The position numbers were made by a program, and so were the translations under genes. This document shows, one piece after another, positions 9,244 through 19,879 of a DNA stretch of 64,000 nucleotides. Under the pieces are notes generated by a model that worked only from the letters and a program-made list of their open reading frames with translations, had not been told where the DNA came from and did not search any database. Each line of letters begins with the position of its first letter. Position 1 is the stretch's first letter. This stretch comes from Lautropia dentalis (GTDB taxonomy: Bacteria; Pseudomonadota; Gammaproteobacteria; Burkholderiales; Burkholderiaceae_E): positions 1,063,655-1,127,654 of the forward strand of contig NZ_RRUE01000002.1 in assembly GCF_003892345.1 (NCBI RefSeq). The letters are read 5' to 3'.

Positions 9244-10262
9244 TGGCCAGCATGAGCACGTCATCCCGCCACGCCGCAGCAGCCACTGTTTCCGCCGGCA
9301 CAGCATCAACCGCCGGCACAGCGTCAACCGCTGGCACAACGTCAACTGCCAGCACAACGCCAGCCGGCCGCTCCGCCGCCGCCATGCCAGGGACGTCTGC
9401 AGCTGCCTTCACCGGCACCATCGCCCTGGTCGATTTCGGCATGGGCAACCTGCACTCGGTGGCCCGGGCACTGGCCCACGCCAGCCCGCAGAGCCGGGTG
9501 GAGATCACCTCCGACCCCGCCGTCATCCACCGTGCTGCCCGGGTGGTGTTTCCGGGACAGGGGGCCATGCCGGACGCCATGCGCCGGCTGGCCGAACATC
9601 CGGGGCTGGAAGATGCCGTACGCGAAGCCTGCCGCAGCAAACCCGTGCTGGGCATCTGTCTGGGCGAGCAGATGCTGCTGGATGCCAGTGACGAGGGAAG
9701 CATGCCCGTGCAGCAGGCCACGCCATCCGGTGTTGCGGGCATGCCGGAGGGCTTGGCGGATTCGGCGGCGGGAGAGAAGGGCGGCTCGCCGGCTGCCTGC
9801 GGGCAGGCGGACCGGTCGGGGGCTGTCGAGCCAACTCGTGGTCCCGGTCCGATCCGGTCGGGGCTTGCCGTGCCAACTCGTGGTCCCGGTCCGATCCGGT
9901 CGGGGCTTGCCGTGCCAACCCGTGGTCTCGGTCTGATTCCCGGCCGCGTGGTCCGCTTCGATGCCGCGCAGATGAAGGCCGCCGGCAACCTGAAGGTGCC
10001 GCACATGGGCTGGAACCGTGTGTATCCCGCCCAGCCACATCCGTTGTGGGCGGGTATCGAACCCGGGGCGTACTTCTATTTTGTGCACAGTTACTACGCA
10101 ATGCCCGATGATCCGGTACACATTGCCGCCATCACCCACTATGGTGGGGACTTTACCTGCGCCGTGACACAAAATAATATCTTTGCCATCCAGTTTCATC
10201 CTGAGAAAAGCGCGGCGAACGGCCTGCGCCTCTTTCAGAACTTCACCCAATGGCGGCCCTGA
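9243..10262 (+). CDS. hisH: Imidazole glycerol phosphate synthase, glutaminase subunit, with repeat insertion
   Basis: A 339-residue version of a normally about 200-residue amidotransferase that feeds ammonia to HisF. The core begins near residue 58 (GTIALVDFGMGNLHS). The nucleophile is Cys139 in GICLGEQML, and the partner His319 and Glu321 are in QFHPEKS. Two additions stand out: a 57-residue Ala/Ser/Thr leader with ASTAGT repeats, and about 75 extra residues (151-227) between the nucleophile strand and GLIPGRVVRF, made partly of 14-residue tandem repeats (PTRGPGPIRSGLAV). All catalytic residues remain. An alternative start is the ATG at 9252. Confidence 0.93.
   Translation: MASMSTSSRHAAAATVSAGTASTAGTASTAGTTSTASTTPAGRSAAAMPGTSAAAFTGTIALVDFGMGNLHSVARALAHASPQSRVEITSDPAVIHRAARVVFPGQGAMPDAMRRLAEHPGLEDAVREACRSKPVLGICLGEQMLLDASDEGSMPVQQATPSGVAGMPEGLADSAAGEKGGSPAACGQADRSGAVEPTRGPGPIRSGLAVPTRGPGPIRSGLAVPTRGLGLIPGRVVRFDAAQMKAAGNLKVPHMGWNRVYPAQPHPLWAGIEPGAYFYFVHSYYAMPDDPVHIAAITHYGGDFTCAVTQNNIFAIQFHPEKSAANGLRLFQNFTQWRP
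9831..9940 (+). repeat. 42-bp in-frame tandem repeat inside hisH
   Basis: Two nearly perfect 42-bp units start at 9831 and 9873, and a third diverged unit starts at 9915 and runs into the conserved HisH segment RGLGLIPGRV. Each unit begins CCAACTCGTGGT or CCAACCCGTGGT. This suggests the insertion arose by slippage duplication of native hisH sequence. Confidence 0.85.
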
Positions 10263-10283
10263 GCCGTTTCCGCTGTTTCTGCC

Positions 10284-11018
10284 ATGCTGCTGATTCCCGC
10301 GATCGACCTGAAGGACGGCAAGTGCGTCCGTCTCAAACAAGGCAACCTCAACGAGGAGACCGTTTTTTCCGATGACCCCGCCGAGGTGGCACGCCGCTGG
10401 CTGGACCTGGGGGCCGAGCGCATCCATCTGGTCGACCTGAACGGCGCCGTGGCCGGCAAGCCGCAGAACGCGTCGGTCGTGCGCGCCATCATCGAGGCGG
10501 TGGGTGCCGAAGTGCCGGTGCAGCTGGGCGGCGGCATCCGCTCGCTCGACACCATCGAGCGCTATCTGGACGCCGGGGTGAGCTATGTGGTGGTGGGCAC
10601 GGCGGCCGTGAAGAACCCCGGCTTCCTGCACGATGCGTGCACCGCCTTCCCCGGCCAGATCATCGTCGGGCTGGATGCCCGCGACGGCAAGGTGGCCACC
10701 GACGGCTGGAGCAAGATCAGCCGCCACGAGGTCATCGACCTGGCCCGCAAGTTCGTCGGCTATGGCGTGGAAGGCATCATCTACACCGACATTGGCCGTG
10801 ACGGCATGCTCAGTGGCGTGAACGCCGAGGCCACGCTGCGGCTGGCGCAGGCGGTGTCGGTGCCCGTCTATGCGTCCGGTGGCGTGACCGACCTGTCGGA
10901 CATCGACAAGCTGCTGGAAATCGAGGACGAAGGTGTGGCCGGCGTCATCCTGGGGCGCTCCATCTACGAAGGCACGCTCGACTTCGCGGCTGCGCTGGAA
11001 CGGGCCAATGGCAACTGA
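10284..11018 (+). CDS. hisA: Phosphoribosylformimino-5-aminoimidazole carboxamide ribotide isomerase
   Basis: A 244-residue beta/alpha barrel of the family's normal length, with no added low-complexity parts. HisA isomerises ProFAR to PRFAR. The N-terminal barrel strand has the catalytic aspartate ([17 protein letters not shown], Asp8), and the second-half aspartate is in [12 protein letters not shown]. Phosphate-binding loops GGGIRS and ASGGV are present. It starts 22 bases after hisH and overlaps hisF by 11 bases. Confidence 0.97.
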   Translation: MLLIPAIDLKDGKCVRLKQGNLNEETVFSDDPAEVARRWLDLGAERIHLVDLNGAVAGKPQNASVVRAIIEAVGAEVPVQLGGGIRSLDTIERYLDAGVSYVVVGTAAVKNPGFLHDACTAFPGQIIVGLDARDGKVATDGWSKISRHEVIDLARKFVGYGVEGIIYTDIGRDGMLSGVNAEATLRLAQAVSVPVYASGGVTDLSDIDKLLEIEDEGVAGVILGRSIYEGTLDFAAALERANGN

Positions 11019-11958
11019 CCGCGGGCGGCACGCCGTCGCCGGCAGCGCTCCGGCCGTTCACGGCATGCCGGGTAACCTGCCGGAAGGTGCTGCCCCGGCC
11101 GTCCGCAGTACGCCGGAACGTACGCCGCCGGATTCCGATGCCGCCGCCTCCCGCACGCCGGGTGACGTATCGGCCGGGCGTGCCCCGGCCACCAGCGACC
11201 TGACCCGCCGTGTCATCCCGTGCCTGGACGTGACCGGCGGCCGGGTGGTGAAGGGCGTGAACTTCGTGTCGCTGCGCGATGCCGGCGACCCGGTGGAAAT
11301 CGCCCGCCGCTACGACGCCGAGGGCGCCGATGAACTCACCTTTCTGGACATCACCGCCTCCTCCGATGCGCGCGACACCATCCTGCACGTCATCGAGGCC
11401 GTGGCCGAACAGGTGTTCATCCCGCTGACGGTGGGTGGCGGTGTGCGCACGGTGGACGATGTTCGCCGGCTGCTCAACGTGGGCGCCGACAAGGTGTCGG
11501 TCAACACGGCGGCCATCCACAACCCGCAGCTGGTGGCCGATGTGGCGGGCTACTATGGCTCGCAGTGTCTGGTGGTGGCCATCGATGCCAAGCGCCAGCC
11601 CGATGGCAGCTGGCATGTATACACCCACGGCGGCCGCAACGATACCGGGCTGGATGCGCTGGACTGGGCGCGCCGCGTGGCCGATCTGGGCGCTGGCGAA
11701 ATCCTGCTGACCAGCATGGACCGTGACGGCACCAAAGCCGGTTTCGATCTGGAACTGACCCGCGCCGTGGTGGATGCAGTGCCCATCCCGGTCATTGCCT
11801 CCGGAGGCGTGGGCAACCTGCAGCATCTCGTCGATGGCGTGACGCTGGGCGGCGCCGACGCCGTGCTGGCCGCCAGCATCTTCCATTTTGGCGAAGCCAC
11901 CATCGCCCAGGCCAAGGCCCTGATGGCCAGCCAGGGCGTGCCGGTGCGGCTGGCGTAG
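11008..11958 (+). CDS. hisF: Imidazole glycerol phosphate synthase, cyclase subunit, with N-terminal extension
   Basis: A 316-residue HisF; the family is about 255. HisF uses ammonia from HisH to close the imidazole ring. The barrel starts near residue 64 with [19 protein letters not shown] (catalytic Asp74), and the second aspartate is in [14 protein letters not shown]. The first 63 residues are Ala/Pro/Gly-rich and unlike any domain. The ATG lies inside the hisA end; no good ATG/GTG start stands directly before the barrel, so the extension is probably real, though an ATG at codon 20 is possible. Confidence 0.94.
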   Translation: MATDRGRHAVAGSAPAVHGMPGNLPEGAAPAVRSTPERTPPDSDAAASRTPGDVSAGRAPATSDLTRRVIPCLDVTGGRVVKGVNFVSLRDAGDPVEIARRYDAEGADELTFLDITASSDARDTILHVIEAVAEQVFIPLTVGGGVRTVDDVRRLLNVGADKVSVNTAAIHNPQLVADVAGYYGSQCLVVAIDAKRQPDGSWHVYTHGGRNDTGLDALDWARRVADLGAGEILLTSMDRDGTKAGFDLELTRAVVDAVPIPVIASGGVGNLQHLVDGVTLGGADAVLAASIFHFGEATIAQAKALMASQGVPVRLA

Positions 11959-12121
11959 CGGTGCCGTCGGTCAGGGTAGTTTGTGACGGTGGAAGGGAAG
12001 GTAATGCTTTGATGAAGCCGGCAGATACCGGGCAAATGACGCACCATGTCAGACGATTGGTGACAGGTGTCTGCGTGCTGGTGTCGCGTCCCGGCATGCT
12101 GGCCCAACGGGAGGCAGGGGA

Positions 12122-12673
12122 ATGACGGGAACGACGGCTTCTGACCGCGATGCGATACAGAACGATGCGGCCGCGCAGGACAACTCTGCCGCGCAGCATC
12201 ATGCAGCCGTGCAGGCCGACCCGGCAGCCTGGCTGGACGCCCTTCACTGGGACGAGCGCGGGCTGGTGCCGGCCATCGCCCAGGACGCCACCACCGGCCG
12301 TGTGCTGATGATGGCCTGGATGAACCGCGAGGCACTGCTCGAAACGGCCCGTACCGGTCGCGCCGTCTACTGGTCGCGCTCGCGCAACCGGCTCTGGCGC
12401 AAGGGCGAGGAGTCGGGCAACGTCCAGCATGTGCACGAACTGCGCACCGACTGCGACCGCGACGTGATCCTGCTCGCCATCGAACAGGTGGGCGGCGTGG
12501 CCTGCCATACCGGCCGGGAGTCATGCTTCTTCCGGCGGCTGGATGGTGCGCCGGGGCTGGAGGTAGTTACATCAGGACGGGCCGACACGCCAGTCCCGCA
12601 CTGGGAGAATGTCGACCCGGTGCGTGTCGACCCCACCGCCCTGTATGGCGACAGGGCGCATCATCATGAATGA
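12122..12673 (+). CDS. hisI: Phosphoribosyl-AMP cyclohydrolase
   Basis: A 183-residue HisI that opens the adenine ring of PR-AMP. The core begins near residue 35 ([19 protein letters not shown]) and includes [10 protein letters not shown] and [10 protein letters not shown]. The zinc cysteines are in RTDCDRDV and [13 protein letters not shown]. About 30 Ala/Gln/His-rich residues precede the core and the C-terminus is longer than usual. A GGGAGGCAGGGG ribosome site precedes the ATG. HisI and HisE are separate proteins here, as usual in betaproteobacteria. A 163-base gap after hisF holds nothing recognisable. Confidence 0.95.
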   Translation: MTGTTASDRDAIQNDAAAQDNSAAQHHAAVQADPAAWLDALHWDERGLVPAIAQDATTGRVLMMAWMNREALLETARTGRAVYWSRSRNRLWRKGEESGNVQHVHELRTDCDRDVILLAIEQVGGVACHTGRESCFFRRLDGAPGLEVVTSGRADTPVPHWENVDPVRVDPTALYGDRAHHHE

Positions 12674-12760
12674 ACCGGGCGGGCCGGTCATGGGTGTTGC
12701 CACCCGTCCGTATCCGGTGGCCGATGGCCCGATGTCCAATGCCTGGTAGCCCGGTAGACA

Positions 12761-12839
12761 ATGCCCCAGTGCCCCAGCGCCCCAGTGCCCGCGATGCCCG
12801 ATGCCCGCGATGCCCGATGTCCGATGTCCGATGTCCGAT
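12761..12839 (+). repeat. Short tandem repeats between hisI and hisE
   Basis: A low-complexity stretch made of 7-9 bp units: CCCCAGTG-type units, then CGATGCC-type units, then GATGTCC repeated four times. It is non-coding and sits 46 bases before the hisE start. It may be prone to slippage. Confidence 0.7.
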
Positions 12840-12884
12840 TCTGACGAATCCCTTCTGAACTGACTCCTTTTACCTGCCCCCACC

Positions 12885-13238
12885 GTGTCCCACAGCGCCT
12901 CCTCCCCCATCCCGCCCGATTCCACCCGCCTGCTCGAACGCCTGGCCGATACCCTCGAATCCCGCCGGGGGGCCGACCCTTCGCGCAGCTACGTGGCCAA
13001 GCTGCTGGCCGGTGGCGACGACCGCATTCTCAAGAAAGTGGGTGAGGAAGCCACCGAAACCGTCATTGCCGCCATGCAGGGCGACCGGGCCAAACTGGTC
13101 GCGGAAACGGCCGACCTGTGGTTCCATACCCTGGTGATGCTCGTGCATCATGAATTGCGGCCGGAAGACGTGCTGGCCGAGCTGGCCCGTCGCGAAGGGC
13201 TGTCGGGCATCGACGAGAAGGCCAGCCGCCCGGCCTGA
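12885..13238 (+). CDS. hisE: Phosphoribosyl-ATP pyrophosphatase
   Basis: A 117-residue all-alpha MazG-like pyrophosphohydrolase that converts PR-ATP to PR-AMP. The metal-binding motif region [11 protein letters not shown] and the later ETADLWFH are intact. The start is GTG; no clear ribosome site is visible and an upstream start in the same frame is not available. It is the last histidine gene of the cluster. Length is normal apart from a short Ser/Pro-rich N-terminus. Confidence 0.93.
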   Translation: MSHSASSPIPPDSTRLLERLADTLESRRGADPSRSYVAKLLAGGDDRILKKVGEEATETVIAAMQGDRAKLVAETADLWFHTLVMLVHHELRPEDVLAELARREGLSGIDEKASRPA

Positions 13239-13312
13239 GCCCCCCGCCCGGGGGCCGTCTTGCGGTCTGCTTGCCCGCCAGCACGCCAGCAGGGGCTGCG
13301 ACGGCCACCGGG

Positions 13313-13393
13313 GTGCAGACCGGCAAGGGGCCGGCCGCTGGACAGGGGGTGTATCATCTGCATATCCATGTCCTGGGCAGACGCGGGCATCAC
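13313..13393 (+). pseudogene. Relic of a HIT-family (HinT) gene
   Basis: One frame encodes GQGVYHLHIHVLGRRGHH at 13340-13393, preceded by TGKGPAA. This matches the HIT-family C-terminal signature (NTG..AGQxVxHLHxHVLGGR) including the His-x-His-x-His triad. The first two thirds of such a gene are missing, since hisE ends only 100 bases upstream. In many Burkholderiales a hinT gene lies exactly here, between hisE and tatA. I infer a decayed remnant, not an expressed gene. Confidence 0.55.
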
Positions 13394-13453
13394 CAGAATG
13401 CGCTGGTACTTCTGGACGATGCGCTCCATGTCCCGGGCAGACGCAGGCATCAC
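13366..13453 (+). repeat. 60-bp spaced direct repeat after hisE
   Basis: A 28-bp segment starting TCCATGTCC and ending GGCATCAC occurs at 13366-13393 and again at 13426-13453 with two mismatches. The first copy is the end of the HIT relic, so the second is probably a duplication of that relic. The remaining bases to 13706 hold no gene I can support. Confidence 0.7.
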
Positions 13454-13706
13454 TGCCCGGCCAGCCGTCGGGGCCTGCGCCTGCTGTGCCGACCCTGCCG
13501 TCCGTCCAGACGGGCCGGAACGATCCTCCCCGGCCCACCGTATGCATGTATGATTCCACACCGGCAAGGCGGGCACGTCCCGCCGTCCGGTTTCATTCCT
13601 GCGCTGCCGCACGGATGCGGAGCCTGCCCACCCTGTGCTGCGTGCACGGTGGCGGCTTCCGGTGCCGTGCGGCAACGCTCGCATTCCCCTCTTCAGGAGT
13701 TACCCC

Positions 13707-13973
13707 ATGGGTTCCATGAGTATCTGGCACTGGCTGATCGTACTGGTCATCGTCATGCTGGTTTTTGGCACCAAGAAGCTCAAGAACATCGGCGGCGACC
13801 TGGGCGCTGCGGTCAAGAGCTTCAAGGAAGGTGTGCGCGAGGCCACCGACGAAACCCCGGCCAACGGCAGCAGCACGGCCCAGGGCACCCCGCCCAGTGT
13901 CACCAATGGTGCCTCCGGCACGGCCGCAAACGACGCCAATACCATCGACGTGGAAGCCCGCACCAAGGGCTGA
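13707..13973 (+). CDS. tatA: Twin-arginine translocase subunit TatA
   Basis: An 88-residue protein with one N-terminal membrane helix ([19 protein letters not shown]) followed by the amphipathic helix [18 protein letters not shown], the standard TatA form. TatA makes the pore of the Tat pathway, which exports folded proteins. An AGGAG site precedes the ATG; longer upstream frames are not homologous. It is followed by tatB and tatC. Two proteins in this window (Rieske protein and a serine hydrolase) carry twin-arginine motifs. Confidence 0.95.
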   Translation: MGSMSIWHWLIVLVIVMLVFGTKKLKNIGGDLGAAVKSFKEGVREATDETPANGSSTAQGTPPSVTNGASGTAANDANTIDVEARTKG

Positions 13974-14159
13974 GCCGTCGTTGCCAGTTGTGGTGCGCGC
14001 GCGTTTTTCCGGTGTGTTTTCTCCCGGTGCGCCTGCCCTGATGAACGCCGTTGCATGTGTACCTCTGTTCAACGCCCCCGGGCCGGATGGGCTTCTGCAG
14101 CAACCGTCCCCGGCCGGTGCCTCTTCTCCTTTTCATCCAGCGTGACTTCTGCCTGACCG

Positions 14160-14882
14160 ATGTTTGACATCAGCCTGATGGAGATGCTGATCGTGGCCAT
14201 CGCTGCCCTGGTGGTCATCGGTCCGGAACGCCTGCCCGGCGTGGCACGCCAGGCGGGGCAGTGGGTCACGCGCATGCGGCGCTACGTCGACGACATCAAG
14301 TCCGACTTCAGCCAGCAGATGGACCTGGCCGAACTCAAGAGCATCAAGAGCGAGGTCGAGGATTCGGCCCGCAGCCTGCAGAGCGGTCTGCAGGACACAC
14401 TCGATACCGCCCGCTCTTCCTTCGACAGCCTGTCGTCGTCCTTCGACACGCGTTCCACCAACTACATCCCCGAAGGCCAGACGCTGGACGGGCAGGGCAC
14501 GCGGGCACTGGCGGCGCCGGATGGAGCCGTGGGCGATGCCGCCGCACGGTCGTCCGCGGGGCCGGATGCCCTGGCCGATGGACAGACCTATGGGCAGGCT
14601 GGGCATGATCCGGCACACCGCCGCGTCGCTTATGGTGGCGAAAACCCCGGCGACGGCACCCTGATCGGCGAGGGCAGTGGCGTGCACGATGACTGGGGCT
14701 ACGACAGCGTGCCCGATGTCCCGACGGGTCACGCCTCCTCTCCTGATTCCGAACGCCTGCCACCCACCGACTGGGACAAGGTGTACGAAGACCGGCGGAT
14801 GCGCCAGCGGCTGAAGGATCGCCGCATCGAGCGCGAGCTGGAGCGTGGTTTCAAACGTCCCCGTTTCCGCGTGGAGCGCTGA
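14160..14882 (+). CDS. tatB: Twin-arginine translocase subunit TatB
   Basis: A 240-residue protein beginning MFDISLMEMLIVAIAALVVIGPERLP, the TatB membrane helix with its Glu-Arg-Leu-Pro hinge, then a long amphipathic and coiled region. TatB with TatC forms the receptor for twin-arginine signals. The C-terminal half is Ala/Gly/Asp-rich and longer than in many species. It overlaps tatC by one base (TGATG). The 186-base gap after tatA holds nothing recognised. Confidence 0.94.
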   Translation: MFDISLMEMLIVAIAALVVIGPERLPGVARQAGQWVTRMRRYVDDIKSDFSQQMDLAELKSIKSEVEDSARSLQSGLQDTLDTARSSFDSLSSSFDTRSTNYIPEGQTLDGQGTRALAAPDGAVGDAAARSSAGPDALADGQTYGQAGHDPAHRRVAYGGENPGDGTLIGEGSGVHDDWGYDSVPDVPTGHASSPDSERLPPTDWDKVYEDRRMRQRLKDRRIERELERGFKRPRFRVER

Positions 14883-15760
14883 TGGCCCTGTTCGGCAAGA
14901 AAAAACAGGCGCAGGCGCCTGAAGAAGAAAACTTCATCTCCCACCTCACCGAACTGCGCGACCGCATCGTCCGGTCGCTGCTGGTCATTCTGGTGCTGTT
15001 CGGCTGCTGCTTCTACGTGGCTCCCGAGCTGATGAAGTTCCTGGCCGAGCCGCTGCAGCAGGCGCTGCCGGCCGGCTCGCAGGCCGTGTTCATTGCCGGC
15101 GAGGGCGCCTTCTTCACCCTCACCAAGATGTCGCTGCTCACGGCCGTGCTGTTCTCGCTGCCGTGGGTGCTGTATCAGGCGTGGGCCTTCGTGGCGCCCG
15201 GCCTGTATGCGCACGAGCGCCGCTTCGTCGGCCCGCTGATCGTCCTGTCGGTCATCTTTCTCGTGATCGGCATTGCCTTTGCCTACTGGTTCGTGTTGCC
15301 GGTGGCCTACAAGTTCTTCTTCTCCTTTGCCGAGAAGACTGGCGCCGGCGTCATGCAGGACCTGCAGCGCTACTGGGACTTCACCCTGTCCATCTTCTTC
15401 GGTTTCGGCCTGGCCTTCCAGGTGCCCGTGGTCGAGATGCTGATGATCAAGCTGGGCATGGTCTCGGTAGATGATCTGCGCCAGGCCCGCCGCTACGTCA
15501 TCGTCGGCGCCTTCGTGGTGGCCGCCGTGCTCACCCCGCCGGATGTGCTGTCGCAGTTCATGCTGGCCATCCCGCTGATGCTGCTGTACGAGCTGGGCAT
15601 CTTCCTGGGCGGCTTCCTGTCGGCCCATTCCCGCGCACCAGACGACCTGCCGGACGACCCGTCGGAAGAGGGAGCGCTGGTGCCGTCCGAATCGCAGCCC
15701 CCGCAGGCGGCGGCGTCGCAGGAACCTGCTGCAGCTTCGAAGCAGGATCTGTCACAGTAA
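14882..15760 (+). CDS. tatC: Twin-arginine translocase subunit TatC
   Basis: A 292-residue six-helix membrane protein. The N-terminal SHLTELRDRI is the TatC cytoplasmic motif that contacts twin-arginine signals, and the Glu in the first periplasmic loop and PxYQAWAFVAPGLY-like segment (VLYQAWAFVAPGLYAHERR) are present. The C-terminal 45 residues are an Ala/Pro/Ser-rich tail beyond the last helix. It ends the tatABC group and faces the protease gene across a terminator-like sequence. Confidence 0.96.
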   Translation: MALFGKKKQAQAPEEENFISHLTELRDRIVRSLLVILVLFGCCFYVAPELMKFLAEPLQQALPAGSQAVFIAGEGAFFTLTKMSLLTAVLFSLPWVLYQAWAFVAPGLYAHERRFVGPLIVLSVIFLVIGIAFAYWFVLPVAYKFFFSFAEKTGAGVMQDLQRYWDFTLSIFFGFGLAFQVPVVEMLMIKLGMVSVDDLRQARRYVIVGAFVVAAVLTPPDVLSQFMLAIPLMLLYELGIFLGGFLSAHSRAPDDLPDDPSEEGALVPSESQPPQAAASQEPAAASKQDLSQ

Positions 15761-15828
15761 GCTGCAGCGGTATCCGGTCGCGCTTTCCCTTTTTCGCAGG
15801 GATGCAGGCCCCCACCGTAGCGCAGCCA

Positions 15829-15887
15829 ACAAAACCCTGCCATCGATGCCATCGGCAGGGAGGCGCCCTGCCTTTGACGGGTTTTGT
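15829..15887. terminator. Bidirectional terminator between tatC and the protease gene
   Basis: ACAAAACCC at 15829-15837 pairs with GGGTTTTGT at 15879-15887. Inside are two mutually exclusive 7-bp hairpins, CCCTGCC/GGCAGGG (15835-15841 with 15854-15860) and GGCAGGG/CCCTGCC (15854-15860 with 15866-15872). The A-run and T-run at the two ends suit termination from both convergent genes. Confidence 0.6.
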
Positions 15888-15896
15888 CAGCCCCGC

Positions 15897-17594
<1,698 letters not shown>

Positions 17595-17944
17595 GCGGCC
17601 CCACCCGTTCTGTTATGCTGCGGCGCAGACTGCCCGCCGCAGATGGTTTGCTGAATGGAAACCGGAAACGGCCGGACCTGCAGCGCACCGTACTGCAGGC
17701 TGTGCGGCATGCCATGCCCCGGTACCGAACGCAGGCCATGCTCTGGCACCGAATGCAGCAGGCCATGCGGCGCGGTACACCCCGGTAGCGGACGCAGACC
17801 ATGCGGCACGGTGCGTTCCGGCATCGGACATCGCGCCATGGTGCTGCAACGCAGGCAGGAACGGACGCGGCCCCCGTGTGTGCGAACACAGGGCCGGCAC
17901 GAACGAACACGAGCGAGCCCGCCGGGCTTCAGGGAGATGAATGA
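17595..17944 (+). repeat. Intergenic region with degenerate GGCCATGC repeats
   Basis: This 350-base gap between divergent genes has no supportable gene. From 17706 to 17820 it contains about four imperfect copies of a 24-33 bp unit (GGCCATGC followed by a GGTACCGAACGCA-like part). The bases just upstream of the protease start (17600-17640) are the best place for its promoter but show no clear hexamers. Confidence 0.5.
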
Positions 17945-18724
17945 ATGGTGCATGTTTCCGGCGCAGTGGCCACCCGGGCACTGCTGGATCATCTGGATGG
18001 GCTGTTGCGCCCAGCCGTCATCAAGGATTATTCCCCAAACGGGCTGCAGGTGGAAGGCAAGGGTGAGATTTCACGCATCGTCTGCGCCGTCACGGCCACC
18101 CGCAACGTCATCGATGCGGCCGTGGCGCGCGGCGCCGACGCGCTGATCGTGCATCACGGCTATTTCTGGAAAGGCGAGGATCCGCGCATCACCGGCATGA
18201 AGCGCGAGCGGCTGGCGCGGCTGCTGAAGGCCGACATCAACCTCATCGGCTATCACCTGCCGCTCGACGTGCATCCGGATCTGGGCAACAACGTGCAGCT
18301 CGGCCTGCAGCTGGGCTGGCCGGTGCAGGGCTGGGGCGGTGAAGTGGTGGGCGGACAGGGCATCATCGGCTGGCATGTGCTGGATACGCCCATCGACAGT
18401 GCCACGCTGGCTGCCCGGGTGGGCGAACGGCTGCAGCGCGAGCCGCTGCTGGTGGGCGATTTGTCGCGCCCGCTGAAGAAGATTGCCTGGTGCACCGGCG
18501 GTGCGCAGGACTTCCTGCAGGACGCCATCGACCTCGGTGCCGATGCCTTCATCAGCGGCGAGATTTCCGAGCGCACTACCCACCTGGCCCGCGAGGCCGG
18601 CGTGGTCTATGTGTCGGCGGGCCACCATGCCACCGAGCGCGGCGGCATCATCGCACTGGGCCAGCATCTGGCCAGCACCTTCGGCCTGCCCGTCGAGTTC
18701 GTGGACGACCCGAATCCCGTCTGA
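17945..18724 (+). CDS. NIF3-like dinuclear metal-centre protein
   Basis: A 259-residue member of the Nif3/YbgI family. Metal-ligand motifs are visible: DALIVHHGYFWKG (two His), YHLPLDVHPDLGNN (His and Asp) and the C-terminal SAGHHATERGG (His and Glu). These proteins form hexameric rings with a two-metal site; the substrate is disputed (GTP cyclohydrolase-like or peptidase-like activity has been proposed). In betaproteobacteria it often sits between the DegS-like protease and the petABC genes, as here. A GGGAGA site precedes the ATG. Confidence 0.9.
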   Translation: MVHVSGAVATRALLDHLDGLLRPAVIKDYSPNGLQVEGKGEISRIVCAVTATRNVIDAAVARGADALIVHHGYFWKGEDPRITGMKRERLARLLKADINLIGYHLPLDVHPDLGNNVQLGLQLGWPVQGWGGEVVGGQGIIGWHVLDTPIDSATLAARVGERLQREPLLVGDLSRPLKKIAWCTGGAQDFLQDAIDLGADAFISGEISERTTHLAREAGVVYVSAGHHATERGGIIALGQHLASTFGLPVEFVDDPNPV

Positions 18725-18746
18725 AGAAGCCAGCAGGGCGCAAAAA

Positions 18747-18793
18747 AAGCCGGCGGGGCGGCAGGCGGGGTGCCTGCACGGCCGAGCCGGCTT
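18747..18793. terminator. Terminator-like inverted repeat between NIF3 gene and mscL
   Basis: AAGCCGGC at 18747-18754 and GCCGGCTT at 18786-18793 form a perfect 8-bp stem between two convergent genes, with an A-run just before it that gives a U-tract for the minus-strand gene. The long loop holds further GC-rich pairing. Confidence 0.5.
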
Positions 18794-18898
18794 GGAAAAC
18801 AGGCCAGCGGGACGACCACCGGCCTGCCTGGAAGGGCGGATGCGCCCAAGCGGGGGGCCCGGCGCCTCCTGTCCCTTCCCGGGGACAAACGGCATGAA

Positions 18899-19342
18899 TC
18901 AGGCGCGGCCTTTCTTCAGCTCGTCACGGATTTCGCGCAGCAGCACCACGTCTTCGGCGGGGGCGGCCGGCTTGGCTTCTTCCTGCTTGATCACGGCGTT
19001 CTTGGCCTTGTTGAACACGTTGACCATCTGGAAGATGATGAAGGTCAGAATCAGGAAATTCAGGAAGATGGTGATGAAGTTGCCATAGGCCAGGATGGCC
19101 ACGCCGGCCTTGTTGTAGGCCTCGTAGGTGTGGGGCAGACCTTCGGGAATCTTGGTGGTGAGGGGGAGGAAGTAGCTGGAGAAGTCCAGGCCACCGAAAA
19201 TGGCACCGACGAGCGGCATGATGATGTCCTTCACCATGGAATCGACGATTTTGCCGAACGCGCCACCGATGATCACACCGACGGCCAGATCGACGACGTT
19301 GCCTTTCAGGGCAAAATCTCTGAATTCAGTCAACATGGACAT
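18899..19342 (-). CDS. mscL: Large-conductance mechanosensitive channel
   Basis: A 147-residue inner-membrane channel that releases solutes on hypo-osmotic shock. The start [33 protein letters not shown] is the MscL N-terminus and first pore helix; the second helix is [21 protein letters not shown]. The ending [14 protein letters not shown] is the usual cytoplasmic bundle. A strong AGGAGAG site lies before the ATG. Upstream in-frame codons are not homologous. Confidence 0.96.
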   Translation of the reverse strand: MSMLTEFRDFALKGNVVDLAVGVIIGGAFGKIVDSMVKDIIMPLVGAIFGGLDFSSYFLPLTTKIPEGLPHTYEAYNKAGVAILAYGNFITIFLNFLILTFIIFQMVNVFNKAKNAVIKQEEAKPAAPAEDVVLLREIRDELKKGRA

Positions 19343-19879
19343 GACTACTCTCTCCTGGCGAGCTTGTTTGCGCCTCCCTGTTCGTACAGGCGGGGCGCGG
19401 ATGGTTTGTGTTGAGAAGGAACAGGAATTATCCCCGTTCACGGGGGGTGAACGCAAGCGCTGCGGCCTGCAAAACTGCTGTAATTACGCTGGTTTGCCCC
19501 GGAAAGCTTTAAAGCTTGCTGCAGATTTCTTTAAATTGCGTGGCACTGGTGCCGCATGACGGCAAACCCGGGGCATGCTGCCCGCCTGCCAGGTGTCCGT
19601 CCGGTGCCGGCTGTTCCGGATGAGGCAGGGGCCGTGCAGGGCGCTCAGGGGGTCCGGCTCCGGCGCGGGTGGCATTTCTGCCCGCATTCCCCCTGTCTGC
19701 CGCCTTCGGCCACCCGTCCTGCCCATTGTGGGGGTATCTGCCGCCTTTCTGATTTTCGTCAAAGATACCCGGGGGGGCGCTGCCTATACTCGGCCGAATC
19801 AAGGCTGCCGGTGCGCCCAGCGCATCCGCACAGGGCCGTTACGAACGTTCGAACGTAGTTTCCCCAAGAGGTCTTTCCA
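19343..19879 (+). promoter_or_regulatory. Intergenic region between mscL and petA
   Basis: No gene is supported in these 537 bases, which lie between divergent mscL and petABC and must hold both promoters. The best -10 candidate for petABC is TATACT at 19785-19790, 90 bases before the petA start, but no good -35 is present at the right distance. An AT-rich palindromic patch AAAGCTTTAAAGCTT lies near 19503. Confidence 0.35.

Noticed and set aside
13260-13553. Small gene after hisE
   Set aside because: The frames here have no ribosome site or domain; the only recognisable part is the HIT relic in another frame.
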